From Malachius bipustulatus (taxonomy: Eukaryota; Arthropoda; Insecta; Coleoptera; Melyridae): a stretch of 64,000 nt of DNA. Location: NCBI GenBank assembly GCA_910589415.1, contig OU342631.1, forward strand, positions 4,030,001 through 4,094,000, read 5' to 3'. Below are positions 10,231-23,156 of the stretch, in pieces (the first letter of the stretch is position 1; every line of letters starts with the position of its first letter). The translations under genes were made by a program, and so were the position numbers. The notes beneath the pieces were generated by a model, which was not told the DNA's origin, did no database searches, and saw only the letters and a program-made list of their open reading frames with translations.

Positions 10231-13200
10231 CGAGCACATTGTAGATTCCACCAGGCCAGATTCACGCGATTAAAGAAGAACAATGTTCATAACCTCAGTT
10301 CTCTGTTTCTTTTTAAATATTTCTATTTATAATGTTCTGCACTAATGTAAGCAAATCTATTGAATTCTTATCCCTTAGCAATATTTTTAAAATCACCTAC
10401 CAATTGAGATAGAATGGCAGATGCGGAGCTGTATAGAAAAAAAAACTTGAGAGAGAGAGGGGGGGAAACAAAATCTTCCCATAAAATCCGAATACAGATC
10501 TCATTCTTGTAAATATTGTTAATTTTTTTCTTAAAAACTAAAAATTTTCTTAAACAGTCTCAAAAAACTTTTTTGGAGCACAAGTGGCACTGTTAAAGCT
10601 CTATTTTCAGGCTGCTTCAAATGTCTACCTCATGCGTGTAAGAGAATTTTATTGGGCACTGGTAATGATACATTCGAGTGATGTGGATTCCAAATGAACC
10701 ATGCAGCATGCAGACATTGAATGTATGCAGCAGTTTCTTCCATACGTAATGCTGATGTACTTATTCCGGCTCTTCTCGACTGATGACTATAATTTGTATT
10801 AACGTAACTAAATATTCACGAGAAGATAGTATGTAGTAAAGAATCCAATGAAACAGAAATAACCTAATAGTTGGTAGAAATGTGCAGGGATGATTGATTA
10901 TTATCAGCAAAAGTACCTATAATAATTAAGAAAATTATTGTCTACCTCCTACCTACTTAAATAGAGTACAAAGCAAATGTTCAGCTAGTGAGTGAATACA
11001 TACACATATACCCAAGTTCCCTGAATAAATACAACACTGATGTAGATAGACTCTACCCCGATTCTAGTTTATTTTTGGACACCCTTCTCTGGACAAAATC
11101 CTCAACAAATTAAGTAGGCAACAAACGCAAGGCAGTCCAGATCTAATTACAATACACATGGAGGAACGTCTTTCAGTTTCAAACTTATACCTAGTTTAAG
11201 TAATATCCTCACTTAATAAACTGAGTTGTATTTCCTTATCTCCAGACCCCAAATGACACTACTTTATCAGAGGTCCTATGACGTAAAAATATTTACTTAC
11301 GTAGTTTACGATTACACTTCCCAGGCAGATATCGAGGGTGGTATTTCTGGCCCAACATACCCTTCCTGATTATGTTTTCCTGAGGATGTCGGATGTCCTC
11401 ATTTTACAACTTTTCACTTAATAATTGATTGGCGATAACTTTCAATCATTTCAAGGGATTTTGATTTTGTTTTCGCATGTCGGCAGCCCCATCTTTTATT
11501 TTTCTGCTTTATTGGATTTACTGCTTATAAATTTTTATTTGAGCTATTTTTTATACAATCCTTTGTTTTTATTGTTTGTCCTGAGCCAAATCTCGTCTCT
11601 GCAATTCTTTCCTGAAGTTCTTGCTTCAATATGAGGCTAGGTATAATTTTCAAAATCGGTCCTTGAGGAAATACCTAATCACTTGAAACAAACAGTTGAT
11701 TTTTTTTAAATTACACCGAAACGAAAATTTAAAACAGTCTCATCTCGAGGTGAGACATCAAAGCGAGCATCAAATTTTCTGATCAAAACTTGCAAAAAAA
11801 AGATATTTGATAAAACGGGGTTCGCATATTATGCTGTAGAAAATTTGTTTGCAGTTTTTTGAGTTTAGATCCAATAAAATAGAAAAATAAAAAATAAGGC
11901 TGGCAAAAAAAATCTTGCAGGGCTAGCAAAAGTTATCCCCAATCAAAATCAGGCAAAAATTTTAGTTATAGTTAGTTTTTGTTGTTTATGTTGTTAGTCC
12001 TGATTTCACATTCTTAACGCACCCCAAATTATCTCGACATTCACATCTCAGTTGTTTTACGTCATTCTTGTCATTTTCCAATGTACCAGAGATGTAGCAT
12101 ATCTGGTACCATACCCCTTATAGTGACGTCACTTAAGTAGGAAGAAAACGGTAGAATCAAAGTTAGCTCGAATAGGAATTTCATTTGCACAGTAATTTAA
12201 TTATTAAGGCTCATGAAAAACTAAATAAATGCCCTAATTTGAATTATTCGTCACCGTGGATTTTTCAAAAAATTAGCGTTTCACTTAAATTAAGTGATCA
12301 GAACTTAATTAACGCATAAGTTACGTTAGATACCAAATTCTTGGCTGCTATTAATTGGCCAGTTTAAGCCGTGCGTTGCGGTAATGAAAATTTGTACCAA
12401 TTCATGGAAATACTTACAGACAGGTAATTTAAATTTGATATGTATATGAAAGGTAAGTAGGAGTAGACAAACAATAATAGTTTTATTTTTAATTTATTTA
12501 TCTCTTTCTGCGAATATCAGTGAATATAATGCTACATAACATATAATCGGTCAGGAAGGAATAAAAAAGCCGGTAAAATGGAAGTTTAGCCTTTTGAGGC
12601 TAAACTCGTGGGATACATTTACTTTTATTTGCAAAGGGGGAGCCTGTTAAAAGGTTATTTCTGTTTCGGTAATTGCCTAAAGGTTTACAAAGCGGTTTAA
12701 TTAATGAATTCGGTTGCTGCGTTGCCGAATTGTGCAATTATTTATAGACCTATTATAGTCAAGTGTCGAAATATCATGCCTAGGTAACTTTTCTTCTAAT
12801 ACACAAAATATTCTGCGGTTAATTTTCCGATATTGTTCTTAATCTTGCGGCACTTAAAATAAATTTAAAACCATAAACTCCACTACGTTATTGTATAGAG
12901 ACAGTTAATAAAGTTTTATTTGCAAAAAAATTGGCAGGTACATCTGGAATGGGCCAGATGTTTTTAAATTCAATTTGGCTGTGAATTTTTTCTAAAAGTT
13001 GGGTACCCTGAAGAGCTAATTTTTTTTTAATTATGTACTTCCACTTTGCTCATATTATGCCATTAGCAATAATTTTCCTGTATTACAACAAGTCAACAAG
13101 TCAAATAATTTTGAAGCATGAGAACAATTAATTCAATAATTCATGTGGCTTTGGTTGCTATGGTTTAATAAAAAGTATTTAATTATTGGCCTTCCATTAT

Positions 13201-13370
13201 CAAAGTTTTAATTTCAGTCAAAAAGTTCCATCACATTTAATTGCCTGTCAATCATTCTAAAACTATTAGTCCAGTACAGCCCCGTTTTGTATAGAAACTC
13301 TATAGAACACTTCCTAAAATTATAAAAATTTAAATTTAGGTAGTACATATCCTCTACTTTAAAGTCTCCC
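10231..13370. other. AT-rich non-coding DNA
   Basis: About 3.1 kb with no supported gene. It contains a short GA-rich run followed by G (about 10450-10467) and homopolymer-rich stretches. Short frames such as 11425-11634 are leucine/phenylalanine-rich chance frames. Confidence 0.5.
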
Positions 13371-13815
13371 CAATGCCGTTATTGGTTGCTTTTACCGAGG
13401 GGGTGAAAACCACCCCTTCTCGGGGGTGAAAAATTGGTTGTTAAAAATTGCTGTAGAAATCAATATATCTACTAATTTTAAGTAATTTGTCTTCTATAAA
13501 CTTTTTTCCTACAGCCAACTTACTTTTGCTTTTGGAGAAAAAATAAAAACTTTCAATCTCAGATTATAAAAAAATTACGAATTTTTTGATAAAAAACTGA
13601 TGGAAAGTTTTTGATAGTGCGTAAAAAGACCTTAATTTTTATTTTTTATGAAAGGTCCTAGCATAAAAACTGACCGAGTTATGACGAAAATAAGATTTTT
13701 TCGTAGAAAAAAGCCTAGTTTTTTCGTAGAAAAAACGGTCAAAACAACCCCTTCAAAACCACCCCAATTGAAAATATTTGTTAACCCTTCTAAAATTCAC
13801 TTCCTTAATACTACA

Positions 13816-14696
13816 TACAGGGTGTTCCAGCTCATTCGAAGCGGTCTCTGTAGGCCAAACGATAGACTTTTTCAAAAAACTTTTTGAAAATTCAAGTACA
13901 GAATCACAATGGCCATAATTTAAAATTATTTTGGAGTATACAGAGTGTCCCTTATGACAGTGACATATCAAAGTTATGTTTTTTTAAATGGAATGCTCCC
14001 ATGTTATTGCAGTTTTAGATTATCTGAGAAGAGGAAATAAGATTGGCTTTCACAGTTGGTGTTTAAATTCAGTAGTTTTTGAGTTATAAACAAGTGAAAA
14101 TCGTCATTTTTCAAGTTCAAGGCCCTGTACATTGAAAACGGTTCAAGATAGAGAAAAACGGCTTACATGTCCCTATTTTAACTTTTCATGTACTATCCCA
14201 TGATGTAGATAAAATGTTTATACAGGGTGATAAAAAATTTGAAAAATTCTGAGATTTCTCCACGCGTCGCCAAATAAAAAAATCAAAGAAAGCACAAATG
14301 TTTCTATACCATAGGATAGTACATAAAAAGTTAAAATAGGGACATGTAAGCCGTTTTTCTCTATCTTCAGCCGTTTTCGTTGTACAGGGCCTTGAACTTG
14401 AAAAATGACGATTTTCACTTGTTTATAACTCAAAAACTACTGAATTTAAACACCAACTGTGAAAGCCAATCTTATTTCCTCTTCTCAGATAATCTAAAAC
14501 TGCAATAACATGGGAGCATTCCATTTAAAAAAACCTAACTTTGATATGCCACTCTCATATGGGACACTCTGTATACTCCAAAATAATTTTAAATTATGGC
14601 CATTGTGCTCCTGTACTTGAATTTGCAAAATTTTTTTGGAAAAAATCCATCGTTTGGCCTACAGAGACCGCTTCGAATAAGCTGGGACACCCTGTA
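13816..14696 (+). mobile_element. Family A palindromic element, complete copy 1
   Basis: The ends are TACAGGGTGTTCCAGCTCAT and its near-mirror (AGCTGGGACACCCTGTA). Arms of about 390 bp flank a spacer around 14200-14320 that contains TATACAGGGTGATAAAAAAT and the ACGCGTCGCCAAATAAA block. The arms share CGGTCTCTGTAGGCCAAACG, the GACAGTGACATATCAAAG region and AAAACGGCTTACATGTCCCT. The same family recurs at 59210-59836, 62240-63056 and 63660-64000. Diverged relatives lie at 31350-31650 and 50634-51095. Open frames within it are palindrome shadows. Confidence 0.85.
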
Positions 14697-15212
14697 TACC
14701 ACTCGATATACCATTAGTAAATTCTGTGAGTTTGAACGATGAACAAGCCTTATATAATTTTGAAAAGATAACAATTTAAAATCAGAATTTGTTTTTAATT
14801 TCTATAAAAAAAATTGTTTTTTCAATATAAGTCAAAAAATAAGACAGATATGTAAAAATTACAAGATACCAAAAAGTTTGTTTTTTTTTCACTGAAAATT
14901 TTTATTTAAGTTTTTTTTCGTAAGTGTAAAATTGAGGGAGAAATGGGCTTTCAAAAGTTGTGGGTAGTGGTTGACTAGTACCATTTTCGGAATCCTTCAA
15001 CCCTTGCCACTTTCCAGAATAAGGGTGGGAAAAATAGCAATCCTACATGAGTTTGTAGGTCTTGCATTTGCCTTTAAAAAGCTTTTTGGAAACTTTTTCT
15101 AGCATCAAAAGTGAGGAAGTTATAGACAAAAAACCATTTAACTATTTTTTGCAGTTTTTAAAAGTTTAAATAAAGTTAAAAAAAATAAATTAAATGCTTA
15201 TTTTAACATTTA

Positions 15213-15670
15213 TATCTAATAGGGGTGGTTTATGGTAAGGGTTGGTGGAGGTTCTAGCTCACGAAAAATAATAAATAACATCAAGTTATCTTCACTGAAA
15301 TTATTACAACAAAAATCGAAGCAATTAAAAATTTGAATCTTGTTTATAATATTTTTATCGTAGCAGGGGGTAGTTTTTACCCTTGAAAATATTCAACAAG
15401 AAACGAAATAGCATTAAATAACATAAAGTAATCTTTACTTTGCTTATTTAAACAAAATCCAAACATTTTAATGCTTTAACGTAATTTTTTTATTATTTTT
15501 CTCGCTATCCGGGGTGGTTTTCACCCTTAAAAATATATAGTTACTGGCGTTTTTACACTTAATTACATTGAGTGACTTTTACTAAACACGTATATAATTT
15601 TAATTAATTATATGGTTTAATCTATTGTATTATATTTTTTCGCTAATTTAGTTTTGACCCTTAAAAATAA
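15213..15670 (+). repeat. About 145 bp diverged tandem array within the 13371-15690 element
   Basis: Four cores of the type GGGGTGGTTTTCACCCTTAA recur at about 15220, 15366, 15510 and 15650. Each is followed by AAAATAT or AAAATAA and then AT-rich spacer sequence. The spacing of 140-150 bp indicates an old tandem array at the right end of the host element. Confidence 0.55.
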
Positions 15671-15690
15671 TAAGCAACCAAACGGCGTTG

Positions 15691-17011
15691 AGGAGACTTT
15701 TAAGTTTAGGTCGAGCACAACCTAAATCCAAATTTTCATGCAAATGGGAGGTGTGTTCTGAAGTTTTTCCAGGTTTCGCCGTTTTTGACCGCTGTGTACT
15801 GGACTATATTATAAATGTAGTAGTAAAAATATCGCTTGAATATTACCGCATTCGATTATTTAAAATGTCAAAGGTAGCTGGAAAAACACAAAAGGGTAAA
15901 TTTATTATCAACAAAACATTCAAAACAATTAAGGAATTTAGAATTCCAAATTCCAAATGGAACCTATATTTAATATTTAATGTAAGTTTAATATACTTTT
16001 GCCCGTATTCACAAACGATAATTTCCTAAATAATTACGTAATTATTTAAATGAGTGAGATGGAGATGTGCAGTTTTTTTGCAATAGAATGAGATGGGGAT
16101 AATTGATTACGTAATTATTTTGGAAATTATCGTTTGTGAATACGGGCATTTACCTACTTCAAATATTAATTTGCTATTTTGGCAGCCTAGCTTACTTAAA
16201 TATACAATCGACGTCAAATTTGATTAGAAACATCCATAATCTTTAAAAATTTAACTTGTCAAAAGGTAGTTTTCAAAGCTCAGTATTCGAACAGGTATTA
16301 TACCAACAAAATTCTAATTTTCCATAGCCAACTCTGAATTTAAAAATATCTGGAATGGGATGGGATCTTACTTACATATCAAATCAAAATATTACCTAAT
16401 TCGTAAAAATTAATTATATATTTTATACGCAACATAAATCAATAACAATCAGTTCTGACATTTCCTTTAAATAGATGGGTGAAAACTTGCAAATAAACAA
16501 AATAAGTTTATTTATAATTTTATGAGAATTGTGAGTATAGTGTAATTCCATAATTCCATGCTTTCAGGTAATTCCCCCACATTTCAAAACGATTATCCTC
16601 ATAACTTTTCACTACACTATTTGTTTAAAAGCCATTCGCTCGTTCCACGTATAATAGGTAAGGGTATAAATAGTATAGTAAAAAATATACTTTATTAGTG
16701 TACTATCCAATATCCACGTCGATAACGCAAACAATAAACACTGGAATGCTTCGCCAAATTAATACTTTGAGTACTAAACAAATATTTATCGTGACAGTCC
16801 ACACAAAGTTGTCTTTTTTATTAACTGAATTGAAGTGAAAACAACCGATTAGTTGGAGAATGACTACAATTCCCATTGAAGTAGTTTCGTGCTTCACACG
16901 GTTTATTTTCTGCGGATTTGGCAACGTCTGTTTAGTTATTTATTTCTACATCAAGGTTAATCGTACGCAGAAGTTGCAACGATTATTATTGTTTTATTTA
17001 TTTATTTACTA
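15691..17011. other. Non-coding DNA around a 147 bp MITE
   Basis: The open frame 15688-16029 ends in AT-rich DNA and runs into the MITE at 16001. The frames at 16703-17096 are short and hydrophobic. None shows a family motif. Confidence 0.4.
16001..16147. mobile_element. 147 bp hairpin MITE
   Basis: Begins GCCCGTATTCACAAACGATA and ends with the exact complement TATCGTTTGTGAATACGGGC. The inverted match continues as AATTTCC/GGAAATT and into an ATTACGTAATTA core on both sides. The loop, around 16060-16085, is GA- and T-rich. It has no coding capacity. The target duplication is not clear. Confidence 0.85.
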
Positions 17012-18397
17012 TACAGGTGTCCGTAAATTAATGGGACATAGCTCAGCTACAGCTTTGCGACCTCAAGGAAAAGCGATTAAAAGAAACATATCTTAGTACA
17101 AAAGTGCTTCCTCGAGAAGTTATGATGGCACCTTGAACAAGAAATTTTGAAGTTTAAAATTGTGTATATTTCGGTAACCAAAGTAGCGATCAAGCTGAAA
17201 ATTGGTATAGGTACGTCACTTTCAGAGGCAGTCAAACGATAATAGCGTCAAAGTATTGTAGCATAATGAAGAGGGCGCTGTCGGCAGAATTTTTCCGTGT
17301 GTGTTTTATCATATTTTTTATTATCAATAATTTTCGTTACTATTGGTAAACTTTATGGAGCGTACGTTATTTTTACATAAAAAAGTTATACTTATTTCAT
17401 GTCGGGAAAATGTATCGTTTCAAGGAAAACGTATCTAAGCGTTTCTAAGCATTTTCAAGAATTATGATATTTTATTCAGTTACACCTCAAACTGCAATCA
17501 TTAAGCATATTGTTATTTTTTTCAATTTGTCATCTGTCAGTTAAAACTGATGGAGTACCTAGTTTATTATTGTTATTTTGACAAATATGTCTATAAAATT
17601 ATTCTCAAAATTTTGAAAGATAAAGTTTTTTTTATCAAAAACTCGTTTTATTTACAAAAGATTTTCAAAAGAGCCACCATTGGCTTCAATGCATTTCTAA
17701 CAACGTTTGCCTAGATTCGTGAAAAATGAAAATGAATTAAGAGAAGATATCGACTAAGACTGACGCTAAATGTAACAATAACAATAATCTTTCAAAATTT
17801 TGAGAATAATTTTATAGACATATTTGTCAAAATAACAATAATAAACTAGGTACTCCATCAGTTTTAACTGACAGATGACAAATTGAAAAAAATAACAACA
17901 TGCTTAATTATTGCTGTTTGAGGTGTAACTGAACAAAATATCATAGTTCTTGAAAATACTAAGAAACGCTTAGATGCGTTTTCCTTGAAAACGATACATT
18001 TTCTCGACATGAAATAAGTATAACTTTTTTATGTAAAAATAACGTACGCGCCATAAAGTTTACCAATAGTAACGAAAATTATTGATAATAAAAAAATATG
18101 ATAAAAGGCACACGGAAAAATTCTGCCGACAGCGCCCTCTGCATTATGCTACAAGATTTTGACGCTATTATCGTTTGACTGCCTCTGAAAATGACGTATA
18201 CCAATTTTCAGCTTGATCGCTACTTTGGTTACCGCGCGAAATATACACAATTTTAAATTTCAAATTTTCTTCTTCGAGGTGCCATAACTTCTTGAGGAAG
18301 CACTTTTGTACTAAGATATGTTTCGTTTAATCGCTTTTCCTTGGGGTCGCAAAGCTATAACTGAGCTATGTCCAATTAATTTACGGACAGCCTGTAT
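17012..18397 (-). mobile_element. 1.39 kb palindrome derived from a mariner-like transposon 3' end
   Basis: Ends: TACAGGTGTCCGTAAATTAA on the left, mirrored by TTAATTTACGGACAGCCTGTA on the right with one or two changes. Arms of roughly 600 bp (17012-17620 and about 17790-18397) match in inverse order through AGCGATCAAGCTGAAAATTG, GACAGCGCCCTC and the CTAGGTACTCCATCAG block. The short spacer contains the C-terminal codons of a DDE transposase on the minus strand (17652-17723). The left arm therefore corresponds to the 3' UTR and terminal repeat of the ancestral transposon, and the right arm is an inverted duplicate of it. Confidence 0.8.
17652..17723 (-). pseudogene. C-terminal end of a mariner-like DDE transposase
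   Basis: Minus-strand codons give FFTNLGKRC, a stop, KCIEANGGSFENLL and a terminal stop at 17654-17652. The ending 'C-IEANGG-FE-LL stop' is the usual last segment of a large group of insect Tc1/mariner-type transposases, which typically end in a CIE..GGHFEHLL-like motif. Only about 24 residues remain and one internal stop breaks them, so nothing functional is made. Its value is that it identifies the transposon from which the surrounding palindrome arose. Confidence 0.65.
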
Positions 18398-19114
18398 AAC
18401 AAATATCATCCTGATGAGACCTACTCGAGAAAACCTGTCCCCGCATATACAGATTTAACATACCTATTTCTAATAATCATTGCCAATAAAAAAACATCGT
18501 ATTTATACCCAATATACACGTAAAAAATGTAGCTAATACAAAAGATCATCCAGAATATCCTGTCCCGAATGATATCAGCCTATTGGCACTCTCCTTCCCA
18601 CAAAATAATTTAACAAGTGACAGAGTAAATCACTCGGTTTACGGTTTGCTCTATTTCCGTGTACGCGTGGAATACCAGAGTAAGTAGATTTTTATCTCCG
18701 CAATAAGGTTTTGGCCAAGAATCTGTCTGAGCTGGCTAGATTTATAGCAAGTTACACAGATTCACTTAATTTGCGGATAGATATACGTATGTATTTAGAT
18801 ACTACGTGCTTTTACAATAAAACTACTACTACTACTACGAGAGCTGAAAGTTAGATAGATGTAAAAAGGGAAAAATTTTTATTTGGGAAAGAACCAAGGA
18901 GGATGAACAATAAAAGAGGGGTTAATTGAATTGATTATTCCACAATGACGTCATTGACAGTTCGGCCATATTTGCTTGGGGGGCAAACAATTTCGTTTGA
19001 CGTTTGATTGAATCTTGTCGTTTGTAAACCCTGAGGTTTTCAAAATGTAAGTTGTTAAATTGTGGTCCAATCTATCGAAAATGCCTCATTTTTGTAGTGT
19101 TGTGAAATTAGGGA

Positions 19115-19215
19115 TTCACGGCTTGACTTGATAATCAAGCTACTTGACTTGACTTGGCTTGAAATCATGTCAAGTTCAAGTCAAGTAATAAAAATCGAAA
19201 ATCAAGTCAAGTTAC
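19115..19215. repeat. CTTGACTTGA-type low-complexity repeat with inverted copies
   Basis: Several copies of CTTGACTTGA and its complement TCAAGTCAAG lie within 100 bp, for example CTTGACTTGACTTGGCTTGA followed by AAGTTCAAGTCAAG. The block can fold on itself. Confidence 0.7.
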
Positions 19216-22200
19216 AACAACATAACACTTTTGCTTTAAAAAAACGTAAAATATTTTATACGTAAAAACGTTTGACTATCTAATATTTCAGGATGCATAT
19301 GTCAAAACTGGGAAGGCATAAACGAAAAAAAATTCTTGTAATCTCCACAATTGATAACATTAATGTCTTTAACAGGCAAACCGCAGACCTATGTGTAATT
19401 ATTGCTGCGGTTCAACTCTTGATTGGAAAGATTAATGCTGGATATATCTTATACATATATACATCCCTATAACAGGTTAGAGAATGTATCATTTAGGTTT
19501 AATTTCTTCGACACATTTTTCTTTCAAAAATTCACGAAGATTGTCCAGATTATCACATGTACCCTCGCATATACCTAATACCACTAGAGGTCAAATTATT
19601 TCCGGAAATTTTTTCGAGCTCACGAATATTTTGAAGACGGAGAACAAAGTTTCCTGATATAATTTGATTTCGAGTGGTATTTTGTAAGAAAATTTCACAA
19701 CAAAATTAGTTTTGAATAGAAAAATTACAATTTGTTAAATAAAAAAATATGACATGGCGATGTAACATGGCGGCGTAACATGATCACGTGACAACGCCAT
19801 TATTAGCGCTGTCAAACACAAATTTTAGAAACAGAATTACTAAATTAGATAAATTAGGTTTCTTCAGATCATTTTTTGGATAGTGAATCGTGATTTCATA
19901 CGTAGTAACACGCGAAAACATCACTTTAATATTAAATTATAATAGAAACTTGAAAAAAACGCATTGGTTGATTATTAATAACAGCAACAGTCAACAGCTG
20001 ACGTTTATAAAGTTCCGGGTTGTCACTTTTAACGTCAAAAAATTTCCACTATAATACCCTCCAGCTTACCCCAGCAGGAGAAGATTTCCGATATAATACA
20101 CAAATAACCATGGCAACGGTAAGCAATGCTCGTAGTTTATTTTGGCTGAAAATTGATGGCGTGAAATTTTCACAGCAATGTATGTATGAAATTGAATTTC
20201 AGAATTTTCAGATAAATAAATATTGTAATTTAATATTGTGGGAATTTTTTACTTTCAATAAGAACTTTGAAGGTTAATTATTATTGTCATTTTTTTTTTA
20301 TTAAGTAATAACAACTATTATTTTGGATTTAATAAATAATAATGACTGTAAATTAGGGGCGTTTGGTGGCGCTCACGGTCGCGGGTGGCAGTAACACAAA
20401 ATGTTACCGAAAATTTACTATGGGCTTAACCCCTCTATTATTGTTCTTCATCCTTGAAAAGAACCTTGAATATTGTCAATATTACTGGAAAATTGAACAA
20501 GATCAATAATTATTATTGAACGTATGATTGATTTTATAGTCTCGTCATTGACATCTAAAGAAAAATTACTCGTTAATGTGGCGAATATTCTTTGAAGCTA
20601 TAAAACCAACCACTGTGACATTAATAATAATTGTTACTAATAGCTATGTAAATGATTAGGCTGAAAAAAATAATTGCAAATAATTTCACGTATTTAAAAT
20701 AAGAGATTTTTTATAGTGTCATTATTTTAGTTTTTTTAGTTTTAGATCATGTATCATATTTTTTGCTATATCCACAATTCCCAATAATTCCGTTGTGGAA
20801 GATTTCAATATAATACATACGCATTAAATTTTATATAAATATGTAGTTTTTTTTATGATGGTGGCAAAGAATTTTCGACCGTCAAAAGGTTAAATGCAAA
20901 CGATAACTGGCAATTAATCTCAAATTGGAAATCAATCACACATTTTCACAGAAGTACTCTCTACCCTGGGACAAAAAAAAAACACCAACAAAGTTCAAAA
21001 TTTATCCTCCCTTGCGTTCTGGGTAAAAACTAGTAAAATCCAAAGCCTATAAACTCTAAAGAAGAAAAAAGAAGAACCCTTGGGTTAAAGTTTAGCATTT
21101 TTGACAGATCAAAGTTGGTCTAGCTGATTTAACAATGGTTTCAAATATGGCTACGCGCCATTTGTGTTTGCATTTAACAAATTAATATAAAAAGAAAACA
21201 AACTGCATCCAAGAAAAGGTTTTCCTAAATACAGAACTAATTTTTGATTGTTCTTCAGAAATTTTTTCATTAATATTCATTGGTTCATTAGTTTTTCAAT
21301 TTAAAAATTTGATTTTTTTTATATTTATTGTCAGGTCAGGTGAATGGCTCTGATAGCGATAACATTAGATTTTGTTAGTTAAACTGTTGAAAGTTATTTG
21401 GGATTTAAGTTTTAATTTAACTTGCCACTATAGGTTCCTTGCAGAACGAACTAGAAATCTTTCGCACAGCATGTGAGGTCAAACTGAAGATATGGGCAGT
21501 ACCGATTTGTTCTTGTTATGAACTCATCAGCATATTATCATAAGATATTTCAAAGTGCAAAATTGTTTTCAAAAATTAATCCTTTCGCTAATTATTCCGA
21601 AATAATGCATTTTTTAAGCTAATTTGACTCTACTAGATGTGAATAATGGGAATCATTATGAGACTTCACGGTAAAATATCAAAATATCTTAAAAACTGAC
21701 CCTCCCTAATATTTTCTAGTGGTGTAGAAACTTGGGGGGTTTATATACAAAATAACTCCCACTCCCATAACTACTGGTCTCGTCTGAAAAGTTTATTGTA
21801 CTTTCTAATTAAAAAATATCCTCAATAGTTTAGAAGATATTCAATAAAATTGTTTTTTCCCTCGTAAGTTTAACACTAGTGTATAATCTACAAGGTGATT
21901 TTTTTCCCTGAATGTCTCCCATTTCGCCCCCATTGCTCCCCCTAACTTTTTTTACGATGTGCCGCTGGTAGATTCTCAAATACAATGTGAATTTTCTGTT
22001 TTATTATTGAGATACTTCTTGATATAGTTTTTTTTTGCATCTGCAACCATTGTTAAGAAAGAAAAAACAAAACGAAACAGTTTCCTTTAATTCGTTTGAC
22101 GATATTCAAATTTTTAAAATGGTAAAACAGGCTCTGGTTTTTTTTTATCATAATTTCTCATTTCCGTTAATTTTGACAGTTCTGTCGGCACTGCCTGTTA

Positions 22201-23143
22201 AAAATTGAAACTGGGATGACCTTGTGTAACTAACTGTTTGACCAAAGTTTGACTAACCTCAAGGAGCTATAAAGAAAAAAAAATCAAATTTCAACACCCT
22301 GTAAGTAGACTAGTAAAGACGTTTGCGGACCTATGTTTATATGAACTTTTAAGGATAAAATAAGCCAAAGAAATTACCTCATTTCTTATTACCTCATTTA
22401 GGAACACCCTTTGAATCTGCATGATTGTTTAAATATTCAATATTTTTCAAAGAAATTATCAATATTATCACTATTATATTATTAGACCAGTAGATAATAA
22501 AACCTTTATCCTCAACAGTATTTCACTACATCACTACACAAAACGATTCCAGAATTCCTCTCGTAGGCTTTAGGGATCACATTACATTCGCTTGAAATGC
22601 TCCCGCGTTCTGGATCGTTTACAGTCAACAATTATTATTATGAAGAAAACTTAGAGGTGTTTAATAATGCTGTTCAAATAGCCAATTAGTAACGTAACTT
22701 CTCTCATCCGCTGCTTTTGCAGAAAAGGCAATTAATTATAATTACGAGGGTGCGTAATAATAATTATGTACAGTAAGTAGGTAGGTACATTAACCAACGA
22801 CAACGAAAGGAAAATGCGAGGTGATTTAGATGAGTATCATCTCGCACTCAGAGATTCAATGTATGTACAGTGTACATAAGTATTATTAAAAATAATCCTG
22901 AGTCCCGGTCCCCTTATGGGAACACTACCGAAAGATTGAAAGCATGTGGCCGTTACGGAGCACTAAAAGTTCAACTAAAACCACTTTACAGAAAATAGTA
23001 AATTCCTTCATAGAGATTGCAGCTTTCTACTTACCGATTTTTCCTTATGGAAATAAAAAGGGCAAAAGGCAGGTAGAAAAACTTATCGCGTTCCGTCCGA
23101 GTCCTCTGTTTCGTTTGAACTCAAAAATAACGGAGAAGGTGGA

Positions 23144-23156
23144 GGGGGGGGGGGGG
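23144..23156 (+). repeat. Homopolymer G run
   Basis: Thirteen consecutive G residues in otherwise AT-rich DNA. A polymorphic or assembly-sensitive site. Confidence 0.9.

Larger units (their letters stand above)
13371..15690. mobile_element. 2.3 kb element with inverted ends, host of a nested hairpin
   Basis: CAATGCCGTTATTGGTTGCT at the left mirrors the right end (AAGCAACCAAACGGCGTTG). Inside are several blocks of the type GGGGTGAAAACC/GGGGTGGTTTTCACC, each itself near-palindromic, at about 13410, 15220, 15370, 15510 and 15650. A family A hairpin (13816-14696) is inserted within. No open reading frame with a recognisable domain remains. Superfamily unknown. Confidence 0.55.

Noticed and set aside
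15688..16029. 113-codon frame with a possible splice donor (AATGTAAGTTT) near 15980
   Set aside because: No family motif and no partner exon, and the end of the frame runs into a MITE at 16001.
21891..22303. Possible further palindrome between TACAAGGTGATT and AACACCCTGTA
   Set aside because: Only the outermost bases look inverted; I could not follow arm similarity inward.
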